Source: Anaeromyces robustus
Taxonomy: Eukaryota; Neocallimastigomycota; Neocallimastigomycetes; Neocallimastigales; Neocallimastigaceae
Reading direction: 5' to 3'
DNA: 15,350 bases
NCBI GenBank assembly: GCA_002104895.1
Contig: MCFG01000684.1
Span: 1-15,350 of the forward strand
Shown here: positions 1-7,718 of the stretch, one piece after another
Layout: each line of letters begins with the position of its first letter
Numbering within the stretch: position 1 is the stretch's first letter
Made by a program: the position numbers and the translations under genes
Notes under the pieces: generated by a model
Told to the model about the DNA's origin: nothing
The model's input: the letters and a program-made list of their open reading frames with translations, nothing else
The model's database searches: none

Positions 1-164
1 AAGGATTCTACCATATTTCTGTCTCCACAAAATCTAGGAGGGCGGCGAATAATTTCATCCTTGATTTCCATAGCGGCATCATCTTGTTGGTCGGTCTCAT
101 TATTTAGTTCTGGTTGAGGCTGAGCAGCAGGAATAAAAAGTTGTTTGATGGATGAACGTTCCAT
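1..164 (-). CDS. N-terminal fragment of a possible retrotransposon Gag-like protein (partial, runs off left edge)
   Basis: The minus strand is open from an in-frame stop at 234-236 to the window edge. The first ATG is at 164-162, in a good eukaryotic start context (A at -3, G at +4), and gives 54 complete codons plus a partial one. The protein starts MERSSIKQLFIPAAQPQPE, continues with an acidic, Gln/Asn-rich stretch (about residues 19-38), then a basic pair and PPRFCGDRNMVES near residues 42-54. Codon use is much less AT-biased than the surroundings, which supports real coding. A flexible polar leader followed by a 'P-x-F-x-G-D-R' word is how many fungal Ty3/Gypsy-type Gag proteins enter their capsid domain. 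That match is from general knowledge and rests on about ten residues, so the family call is tentative. It could equally be an unrelated host gene. No LTR is visible upstream (to the right). Confidence 0.5.
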   Translation of the reverse strand, partial: MERSSIKQLFIPAAQPQPELNNETDQQDDAAMEIKDEIIRRPPRFCGDRNMVES

Positions 165-315
165 GTTTTGTAAACGATTAATTATAGCTAAAGAGAGTAG
201 GTGAGTAATTAAAACTTCCAGGGTATTTCTTGGTTATATGCGATAAAAGAGATTATTATCAAAAGGTTAAACAAACGAAATAGGCTGAAAGTTATTAAAT
301 GTGGCTTGTAATAAA
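165..315 (-). promoter_or_regulatory. 5' leader/promoter region of the minus-strand gene
   Basis: This stretch lies directly upstream of the ATG at 164 and is richer in G and C than the DNA to its right. That suggests it belongs to the gene as a 5' UTR, promoter or element leader. No TATA box, primer-binding site or LTR end can be assigned with confidence. The in-frame stop at 234-236 limits how far the coding region could extend upstream. Confidence 0.3.
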
Positions 316-338
316 TTTTTTTTTTTTTTTTTTTTTTT
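316..338. repeat. Poly(dA:dT) tract, 23 T on the plus strand
   Basis: An uninterrupted run of 23 T lies about 150 bases upstream of the minus-strand start codon. Long dA:dT tracts exclude nucleosomes and often mark eukaryotic promoters, so it may bound the promoter of the gene at 1-164. It also marks a sharp change from mixed-composition DNA to the AT-rich desert on its right. The tract itself is certain; the role is inferred. Confidence 0.85.
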
Positions 339-825
339 AAAAATTTAGTTTAAGAATATTATTATTTATTAAAGTTAAATAGTAATTAAATTTATAAATT
401 GTTTCTAACTATCGATATAAAAAATTAATTAATAAAGATTATGGTTAAATCTTCAATTTGGATTATTCAGACGATAATCTCTTTTATGAAGAAAAAATGT
501 AAAAGTGATTTTTCTTCATATTTATATTTTTTTTTCTAAATTTAAACTATATAAATAAACTAACTAATATTACTAATAGAAAATGAGTTATTAGTAATAG
601 AAAATGATTAATTACTAAAAGCATAAAAATATTATTAATACATTAATAATTATTATTTTTACAGAATAAAATAATTTCTAAAATATTCTAATTATTAATA
701 ATAAAATTGATAAAATATTTAAATTATTCTTAAACTATTTTTGAGGCTTGAATTAAATTTTAATTATTAATTATTATTAATAAAAAATAATTTTATTATA
801 TTTATTAATATATTATTGACAATAT
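339..825. other. AT-rich intergenic spacer
   Basis: No coding potential is visible on either strand. The stretch is dominated by A/T runs and short TTATTAATAA-like words, plus a short direct repeat of AATAGAAAATGA near 576-607. The only clear structure is the hairpin at 485-520. Confidence 0.7.
485..520. repeat. 12-bp inverted repeat with 12-nt loop
   Basis: TATGAAGAAAAA (485-496) pairs perfectly with TTTTTCTTCATA (509-520) around a 12-base loop. No U-tract terminator logic applies in a eukaryote. The role is unknown; it could be a relic of a small inverted-repeat element. Confidence 0.6.
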
Positions 826-830
826 ATAAT

Positions 831-945
831 AAGTAAACAAAAAAATTTATTATATATATATATAAAGTAAACAAAAAAAAATTTATTTTATTATATATAT
901 ATATGAAGTACACAAAAAAAAAATTTATTTATTTTATTAATATAT
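831..945 (+). repeat. Three short tandem units with GTAAACA in block A
   Basis: Units starting near 831, 864 and 905 each read (A)AGTAAACA or a variant, then an A run, then ATTTATT and an (AT)n tail. The third is changed to GAAGTACACA. Block B carries five copies of the same unit, so the array has expanded or contracted between the two blocks. Confidence 0.75.
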
Positions 946-1372
946 AAAAAATTTTTTATATAATAATTTAATTTTTTTTCTCGAGATGTATTAAGATGCA
1001 AAAATTTGAATACTTACTATATAGAATAATTTCAAGATGTATATTAAAAAATTTAATTATTTTTTTACTATTCATAGATATAGTTTATAATTTATATTCT
1101 CAATACTATTCAAATGATAAAAAATTTGAATATTCAATATATTAAAAATTTTTATTGTACTACACACATATAGATAAATTTTATACTTTATTAGAATAGC
1201 TTTATTAGATACTTTATTAATTTAAGAAATTTTTTACTATATATATAATGTTTTAATGTAAGTACGTAATATATATATAAGTATTACGTCTACTAATACG
1301 ATTTTCATATATAGAGATTCCTTTTTCGAAAGAGAGTTTCCTTTTATGGGAAGAGTAGTACATTATATATTA

Positions 1373-1415
1373 AATTACGTGAAATATTACGTTTTATAAT
1401 GCCGATCACGTAATT
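1373..1415. repeat. Conserved inverted repeat AATTACGTGA/TCACGTAATT in block A
   Basis: A 10-bp perfect stem (1373-1382 with 1406-1415) surrounds a 23-base loop. The same structure occurs in block B (7036-7045 with 7068-7077). A shortened version (AATTACGT/ACGTAATT) occurs in the right palindrome arm (5576-5583 with 5611-5618) and in mirror image in the left arm. Conservation across copies in such AT-rich DNA suggests a binding or cleavage site rather than chance. Confidence 0.65.
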
Positions 1416-1686
1416 AACTTAGACTATTTTTCGAAAAACTTTTTTATATATATATTCTATAGTATAGAGAGAGTAAAAGTGGAATACATTAATGTAAGGG
1501 ATTGGTACGTTATACGTAACTTTAAAAACCTTAATTTAATGTATGAAATTTTTATATATTTATTATATTTTTGCATTTCGGTGCACTAACTATCCTATAC
1601 TATCATTTAACTCATGTAATTTTTATAACTCATGTAACTCCTACATATTCACAAAAAAGAAATGAATAAAGATATAACATTTAAAG

Positions 1687-1695
1687 CCTAACCCT
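1687..1695 (+). repeat. Telomere-type motif CCTAACCCT at the end of block A
   Basis: This is one and a half CCCTAA units preceded by ACATTTAAAG, exactly as at the end of block B (7347-7358). It is far too short to be a chromosome end; it is an interstitial telomere-like motif marking the block boundary. Confidence 0.7.
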
Positions 1696-1740
1696 CTTAT
1701 TTTTTTAAAATAATAATATGTATATATAAAAAATATTAAA

Positions 1741-1841
1741 AATTTTTTTTATTTACAGTAATTAAAAAAAAAATTAAAAAATCCTTTTATTTATAATAAT
1801 TAAAAAAAAAAGTTTCTTTTATTCATATTAATAAAAAAAAA
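1741..1841 (+). repeat. Decayed ~32-bp tandem repeat immediately upstream of the Cys/His ORF
   Basis: Three units run into the start codon: a TTTTATTTACAGTAATTAA-type unit, a TTTTATTTATAATAATTAA-type unit, and TTTTATTCATATTAAT followed by a nine-A run. The array would form the 5' UTR or core promoter of the ORF at 1842. Upstream at 1719-1730 is a TATA-like alternating AT stretch, but this is common throughout the window. Confidence 0.6.
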
Positions 1842-2366
1842 ATGGTCTCCAAAAAAATTGGAAGAACATCAATTCCGTATGAACCAAGGGTTCATATTCT
1901 TTCATTTATTGGAGTACATCATATAATGGCAATTTTAAATAAAATGAGAAATAGTGAAGGAAGAAATATATTTCCGATTACCTGCAGAAATTGCGGTAAT
2001 TCCTTTACTAGAACCAAAAATGGTGATGGAGATTATCGGATTGTATGTACTGCTAAACATCACCAAAATAAATGTTCAAATAGCTGTACCGCTGTTATGG
2101 GTAAAGCTTTTTTAATAAACTTATATGATAATGGAATATTAAAAGTTATTTCCAGTGATAATGAAGGAAAGGAAATAACTGGAGAAACAATTGCTGAAAT
2201 AATTAAAGAAATTGATAAAAAAGAAATGGATATACTCAAAAAATATCCACATATTAAATTAAGAAGTAAAACCACGAAAAAAGCAATTGTTTCTTCTTCT
2301 TCCATGGATATTAGGGTTAGGTTTTTAATGATAAATTTATTAATTATTTGGAATTGTATGCGTTGA
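1842..2366 (+). CDS. Hypothetical Cys/His-cluster protein with a C-terminus encoded by the adjacent inverted repeat
   Basis: The 174-residue ORF has an A-rich, good-context start (A at -3, G at +4) and is clearly less AT-rich than its surroundings. From residue 1 to 156 the composition is that of a normal soluble protein. A potential zinc-binding cluster is visible: C48-x2-C51, C69, H73/H74, C78-x3-C82. A charged segment at about 113-134 is probably helical. I do not recognise the family; DNA-binding or transposon-derived is possible but unproven. Codons 157-160 (I-R-V-R) are read from the telomere-type TTAGGGTTAGG, and residues 157-174 lie entirely within the left palindrome arm. They are therefore probably not the native C-terminus. 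The gene may be truncated or fused, or an intron may start near here (a GTATGC word lies at 2356). The stop is TGA, with AATAAA at 2373-2378. Confidence 0.55.
   Translation: MVSKKIGRTSIPYEPRVHILSFIGVHHIMAILNKMRNSEGRNIFPITCRNCGNSFTRTKNGDGDYRIVCTAKHHQNKCSNSCTAVMGKAFLINLYDNGILKVISSDNEGKEITGETIAEIIKEIDKKEMDILKKYPHIKLRSKTTKKAIVSSSSMDIRVRFLMINLLIIWNCMR
2311..2321 (-). repeat. Telomere-type TTAGGGTTAGG at the outer tip of the left arm
   Basis: Nearly two TTAGGG units start the left palindrome arm and mirror CCTAACCCTA at the outer tip of the right arm (6225-6234). Homology between the arms stops within this motif. It also encodes residues 157-160 of the upstream ORF. Confidence 0.75.
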
Positions 2367-4239
2367 AAATCAAATAAAAGAGAAAAAAGATGAAAATAGA
2401 GTAAAAAAAAACTATATATATAAAACTATATATATAGAAAAAAATTTATGAAAAACAAAGTATATCTATGCAAGATATATATATAAATATGAATCAGAAA
2501 ATTTTTTCTTGTGAAACAATCTTAAGAGTAGTACAACAAAAATTTATGATAAAATAATCAAAAAATTTTATTGAGAACTGGAAATGTTGCACAATAAGAT
2601 AAAATGATAATAATATCAAAATTCTTGTTGAGTAACTCTGAGAAAAGTAACACAGTAAAAATTTTTAATAAAATGAGATAAAAAAATATATATAATAATA
2701 AATAAATAATAAACCTATATATACTAAAGAAAATAATGCAAAGTGCATACAATCAAAAGTTATATACATGAATTATTAAAAAATATTATTACATGAGATA
2801 AATAAAAGTTAAACTAAGCTAAAATACGTTAAAAATAAGGTTTTTAAAGTTACGTAAAACGTACTAAAACCCTTACATTAATGTATTTTAATATTCTATT
2901 CTAAAGTTTTGCAAAATTTTTTAAGTTAATTACGTGATCTGCAATACAAAACATATTACAATACGTAATTATATAAATAATAATATATGTAAATTCTTAT
3001 AAAAACAAATATATATATAAATAACTAAATAAATAGATATCTATATATATATAATGTTAATAAAAAATCTACATAAAAGAATTTAAATTAATAATATATA
3101 TATAATATTGATATAGTGAAAATAAAATTTTTAAATAATAGTAGAAAAATTAAATAAATATTATAATCTTAAGATCACAATATATATATTAATTAACACT
3201 ATTAAGAAAAAAATAAAATTTTCATTATACCTATTATATATATATTAGTAAACATTGAAAAAATTTATATATATCTAAATAAAAATAAAATTAAATTTTT
3301 ATATATATCTAAATATCTAAATAAATAAATAAATAAATATATATCAAAATTAATTTATCTTTACTAAATAATATATAAAATGAGTTAAGTATATAAAATT
3401 AAATAAATATATATAAATAAAAAAAATTATTATAAATAAATATTTCATTATTCATAAAAATTTCTTATATATATATATTAGAGTAAAAGTTGAAAAAATT
3501 ATATATATATATGATATTATATAAAATTATCCATATTCATTCATTTATAAAAATAAATAAATAAATAATAAAATAATATTATATAATAAAAAATATATAA
3601 TAATTTATAAAGCTTAATGAAAATATAAAATATATAAATATAAATAAAAAATATTACTTAACAATATTCTTAAATATTATTAAGATAATACAAAAATTTA
3701 CATTGTATATATATATAGATAAAAAAATTATAAAATTATATAGAATATGAAAAATATATAGATAAAAAAATTATAAAATTATATAGAATATGAAAAATAA
3801 ATAAATAATTATTTATAGTTCATAATGAATAATAAGAAATTTAAAAAATTCATATATATAAGAAATTTATAATAAATTTAAAAAAAAGATAATAATAATA
3901 TTATTATTAATGAGTATTATAAAAAAATCTTAGTATATTGTATATATATAGAATAATAATAAAGAAATCAAAAATGAATAAATAATTAATAATAATAATA
4001 TTACAATGTAATTTATTATTATTGAATTATCTTTCATTCATTTTCTCTATTATTATTTATTATTAGTATTGTATTTCATTATTACATAAAATACAACTAT
4101 GATTGGATAAGAGTATTAAATTTTTAATAGAAAAAAATTTTTTGAATCAATATATTAAAATATATAGTAATATATTTAAATATATTAATTCAATAAGAAA
4201 TTTTTATTATATCAATAGCGAATAACCAATAGTAAATCC
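2312..4239 (-). repeat. Left arm of giant quasi-palindrome (inverted repeat)
   Basis: This arm is the reverse complement of 4276-6234 over about 1.93 kb. Positions 2312 and 6234 pair at the outer end, 4239 and 4276 at the inner end. I found almost no base differences in the stretches I compared: for example one G/A change near 2600 opposite 5949 and one near 3166 opposite 5381. The main length difference is an extra AT-rich stretch of about 28 bases in the right arm near 4716-4745. The arm is non-coding except for the last 18 codons of the upstream ORF. It includes a mirrored copy of the ACGTAA-rich module at 2835-2970. Confidence 0.9.
2835..2970 (-). repeat. ACGTAA-rich module, copy in left arm
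   Basis: Read on the minus strand it has the order AATTACGT, GATCACGTAATTAACTT, TACATTAATGTAAGG, TACGTTTTACGTAACTTT, AAAAACCTTA. Its exact partner is 5576-5711. Weaker relatives sit in block A (1373-1535) and block B (7036-7185). Confidence 0.75.
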
Positions 4240-4275
4240 AAATTTTTATATAAAAGCTTCATAAATAAATCCTTC
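4240..4275. other. 36-base spacer at the centre of the quasi-palindrome
   Basis: This is the only unpaired stretch between the arms. It contains an AAGCTT site (4254-4259), and its right end forms a small alternative hairpin with the right arm (AAATCC 4267-4272 with GGATTT 4276-4281). It does not resemble the SMRTbell sequencing adapter as I remember it. Strand switching at AAATCC/GGATTT microhomology is one way such a structure can arise. Confidence 0.8.
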
Positions 4276-6234
4276 GGATTTACTATTGGTTATTCGCTAT
4301 TGATATAATAAAAATTTCTTATTGAATTAATATATTTAAATATATTACTATATATTTTAATATATTGATTCAAAAAATTTTTTTCTATTAAAAATTTAAT
4401 ACTCTTATCCAATCATAGTTGTATTTTATGTAATAATGAAATACAATACTAATAATAAATAATAATAGAGAAAATGAATGAAAGATAATTCAATAATAAT
4501 AAATTACATTGTAATATTATTATTATTAATTATTTATTCATTTTTGATTTCTTTATTATTATTCTATATATATACAATATACTAAGATTTTTTTATAATA
4601 CTCATTAATAATAATATTATTATTATCTTTTTTTTAAATTTATTATAAATTTCTTATATATATGAATTTTTTAAATTTCTTATTATTCATTATGAACTAT
4701 AAATAATTATTTATTTATTTTTTATTTTATATTTTTTTATTTATTTTTTCATATTCTATATAATTTTATAATTTTTTTATCTATATATTTTTCATATTCT
4801 ATATAATTTTATAATTTTTTTTATCTATATATATATACAATGTAAATTTTTTTTGTATTATCTTAATAATATTTAAGAATATTGTTAAGTAATATTTTTT
4901 ATTTATATTTATATATTTTATATTTTCATTAAGCTTTATAAATTATTATATATTTTTTATTATATAATATTATTTTATTATTTATTTATTTATTTTTATA
5001 AATGAATGAATATGGATAATTTTATATAATATCATATATATATATAATTTTTTCAACTTTTACTCTAATATATATATATAAGAAATTTTTATGAATAATG
5101 AAATATTTATTTATAATAATTTTTTTTATTTATATATATTTATTTAATTTTATATACTTAACTCATTTTATATATTATTTAGTAAAGATAAATTAATTTT
5201 GATATATATTTATTTATTTATTTATTTAGATATTTAGATATATATAAAAATTTAATTTTATTTTTATTTAGATATATATAAATTTTTTCAATGTTTACTA
5301 ATATATATATAATAGGTATAATGAAAATTTTATTTTTTTCTTAATAGTGTTAATTAATATATATATTGTGATCTTAAGATTATAATATTTATTTAATTTT
5401 TCTACTATTATTTAAAAATTTTATTTTCACTATATCAATATTATATATATATTATTAATTTAAATTCTTTTATGTAGATTTTTTATTAACATTATATATA
5501 TATAGATATCTATTTATTTAGTTATTTATATATATATTTGTTTTTATAAGAATTTACATATATTATTATTTATATAATTACGTATTGTAATATGTTTTGT
5601 ATTGCAGATCACGTAATTAACTTAAAAAATTTTGCAAAACTTTAGAATAGAATATTAAAATACATTAATGTAAGGGTTTTAGTACGTTTTACGTAACTTT
5701 AAAAACCTTATTTTTAACGTATTTTAGCTTAGTTTAACTTTTATTTATCTCATGTAATAATATTTTTTAATAATTCATGTATATAACTTTTGATTGTATG
5801 CACTTTGCATTATTTTCTTTAGTATATATAGGTTTATTATTTATTTATTATTATATATATTTTTTTATCTCATTTTATTAAAAATTTTTACTGTGTTACT
5901 TTTCTCAGAGTTACTCAACAAGAATTTTGATATTATTATCATTTTATTTTATTGTGCAACATTTCCAGTTCTCAATAAAATTTTTTGATTATTTTATCAT
6001 AAATTTTTGTTGTACTACTCTTAAGATTGTTTCACAAGAAAAATTTTTCTGATTCATATTTATATATATATCTTGCATAGATATACTTTGTTTTTCATAA
6101 ATTTTTTTCTATATATATAGTTTTATATATATAGTTTTTTTTTACTCTATTTTCATCTTTTTTCTCTTTTATTTGATTTTCAACGCATACAATTCCAAAT
6201 AATTAATAAATTTATCATTAAAAACCTAACCCTA
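4276..6234 (+). repeat. Right arm of giant quasi-palindrome (inverted repeat)
   Basis: This arm is the reverse complement of 2312-4239 and about 31 bases longer, mostly from extra TTTATTTTT-like sequence at about 4716-4745. Its outer end runs directly into a degenerate CCCTAA tract. Its outer portion, from about 5576 to 5775, is also homologous to the middle of blocks A and B in the same orientation, so the arms belong to the same repeat family. A 64-codon hydrophobic ORF (5794-5988, mirrored at 2558-2752) is judged non-coding. Confidence 0.9.
5576..5711 (+). repeat. ACGTAA-rich module, copy in right arm
   Basis: It shares AATTACGT, GATCACGTAATTAACTT, TACATTAATGTAAGGG, ACGTAACTTTAAAAACCTTA and a following CTCATGTAAT word with blocks A and B. 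The order and spacing are kept, while the AT-rich filler between the words differs. This pattern suggests selection on the words or a shared ancestor with drift in the filler. Confidence 0.75.
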
Positions 6235-6279
6235 CTAACCCTAAACCCTAACATTTAAAACCTAACTAACCCTAACCCT
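6225..6279 (+). repeat. Degenerate interstitial telomere-type tract, CCCTAA orientation
   Basis: About seven perfect or broken CCCTAA units lie between the right arm and block B, including CCTAACCCTA, CTAACCCTAAACCCTAA and CTAACCCTAACCCTT. They are interrupted by CATTTAAAA (6251-6259). The words around the interruption (AACATTTAAAACCTAAC) resemble the ends of blocks A and B, so this tract may contain the remnant of another block end. It is the longest telomere-like tract in the window but too short and mixed to be an active telomere. Confidence 0.8.
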
Positions 6280-6293
6280 TATTATATATATAT

Positions 6294-6483
6294 AAAGTAA
6301 ACAAAAAAAAATTTATTTTTATATATATATATAAAGTAAACAAAAAAAAATTTATTTTATTATATATATAAAGTAAACAAAAAAAATTTATTTTTATATA
6401 TATATAAAGTAAACAAAAAAAAATTTATTTTTATATATATATATATAAAGTAAACAAAAAAAAAAAAAAATTTATTTATTTTA
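6294..6483 (+). repeat. Five tandem GTAAACA units (36-41 bp) in block B
   Basis: Units start at 6294, 6333, 6370, 6406 and 6447. Each reads AAAGTAAACA, an A run, TTTATT and an (AT)n tail. Length variation lies in the A run and AT tail, as expected from slippage. Confidence 0.85.
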
Positions 6484-6528
6484 TTAATATATAAAAAATT
6501 TATTTTATATATTAATTTAATTTTTTTT

Positions 6529-6664
6529 CTCGAGATGTATTCAGATATGCAAAAAAAAATTTGAATACTTACTATATAGAATAATTTTCAAGTTTTCTCG
6601 AGATGTATTCAGATATGCAAAAAAAAATTTGAATACTTACTATATAGAATAATTTTCAAGATGT
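6529..6664 (+). repeat. Tandem duplication of a 68-bp CTCGAG unit
   Basis: CTCGAGATGTATTCAGATAT begins at 6529 and again at 6597. The two units are identical until the last few bases, where the first ends in CAAGTTTT and the second continues CAAGATGT. Block A has a single unit at 980. The duplication therefore happened after the blocks separated and is recent. Confidence 0.9.
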
Positions 6665-7035
6665 AAATTAAAAAATTATTTTGATTTACTATACTATAGA
6701 TAGTTTAATTCTCAATATGTATTTAAATGATAAAAAATTTAAATACTTTATATACTATTAGATTAAAAATTTTTATTGTACTACTTAGATAATTTTTACT
6801 TTATTAGATTAACTTATTATAGATACTTATATACTTTATTTATTTAAGAAATTATTTTACTATATATATAATGTTTTAATGTAAATAGTATTTATGTATT
6901 ATGTACTTATATATTTATTTATATATATAGTTCTAATATGTTTATACATTTACTAATACGATTCCCATATATATAGAGATTCCTTTTTCGGAAGAGAGTT
7001 TCCATTTATGGGAAAGTAGTACATTATATATATTA

Positions 7036-7077
7036 AATTACGTGAAAATTACGTTTTGTAATGCCGATCACGTAATT
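7036..7077. repeat. Conserved inverted repeat AATTACGTGA/TCACGTAATT in block B
   Basis: A 10-bp perfect stem (7036-7045 with 7068-7077) encloses a 22-base loop. It is the counterpart of 1373-1415 and sits at the same place in the module. Confidence 0.65.
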
Positions 7078-7718
7078 AACTTAGACTATTTTCGCCAAAC
7101 TTTTTATATATATATATTCTATAGTATAGAGAGAGAGAAAATTGGAATACATTAAAGTAAGGTTGTACGAAAGTTTAAAAACCTTAATTTGTTAATGTAT
7201 GAAATTTTTTAATATTTAGTATTTCGGTACTAGATTCAACTTTCCTATACTAATATTTTAAATTATATCTCATGTAATTTTTTTATAACACATGTAAACT
7301 TCCCAAAATCACAAAAAAGAAATGAATAAAGTCATAACATTTAAAGCCTAACCCTAAATATTTTTTGTTATATGTATATATAATAATTTTCTTTGTTTAT
7401 ATATAATAATTTATTATTTCTTATATATATAATAATAATTTTCTTTGTTTATATATAATAATTTATTATTTCTTATATATATAATAATAATTTTTTTTTT
7501 GATTTTCATATATATATAATGAATTTTTTGTTGTTTATATATATATAATAATTTTTTTGTTTATCTAAAATATATATAATAATTTTTTTGTTATATTTAT
7601 AATAATTTTTTTTGTTTATCTTATATATTTATAATAAATTTTTATTTTCTTATAATATATACAGTAATTTTTTTTTACATATATAATAATAAATTTTGCT
7701 TTCTTATATATATATATT

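Larger units (their letters stand above)
826..1695 (+). repeat. Repeat block A, telomere-motif-tipped (direct copy of block B)
   Basis: This block aligns by eye with 6280-7358 along its length. Shared landmarks in the same order are GTAAACA-A(n)-TTTATT units, an XhoI-like CTCGAGATGTATT word (980 here), TTGAATACTTACTATATAG, the AATTACGTGA/TCACGTAATT inverted repeat, TACATTAATGTAAGG, TTTAAAAACCTTAA, and the terminal AAAGCCTAACCCT. It has no ORF of note. It ends in a telomere-type CCTAACCCT about 150 bases before the Cys/His ORF. It reads as a non-coding, repeated subtelomere-like or transposon-derived segment. Confidence 0.8.
6280..7358 (+). repeat. Repeat block B, telomere-motif-tipped (direct copy of block A)
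   Basis: It aligns with 826-1695 in the same orientation and landmark order, ending ACATTTAAAGCCTAACCCTAAA. It is about 200 bases longer than block A. The extra length comes mainly from two more GTAAACA units at its left end and a tandem duplication of the CTCGAG segment. It starts directly at a telomere-like tract and ends in one. It is non-coding. Confidence 0.8.

Noticed and set aside
2060-2305. 81-codon ORF on the minus strand
   Set aside because: It is antisense to the Cys/His ORF, has a low-complexity hydrophobic composition, and is explained as a shadow of the real frame.
2558-2752. 64-codon hydrophobic ORF in the left arm (mirrored at 5794-5988)
   Set aside because: It appears twice only because the arms are copies. 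The composition is what AT-rich DNA yields by chance, and the single difference I saw between copies changes an amino acid (Ser/Phe).
4240-4275. Sequencing adapter left between the arms (missed SMRTbell)
   Set aside because: The spacer is AT-rich and does not resemble the adapter sequence as I remember it. The arms differ in length and their homology stops at a shared motif rather than at a read end. A fold-back artefact is still listed as a test, since reads are not available here.
2312-6234. Classical DNA transposon with target-site duplication
   Set aside because: No matching short direct repeat could be found just outside 2312 and 6234, and no transposase lies between the arms. A fold-back element remains possible.
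6225-6279. True chromosome-end telomere
   Set aside because: The tract is short and degenerate and is continued on both sides by non-telomeric DNA. It is an interstitial telomere-like sequence.
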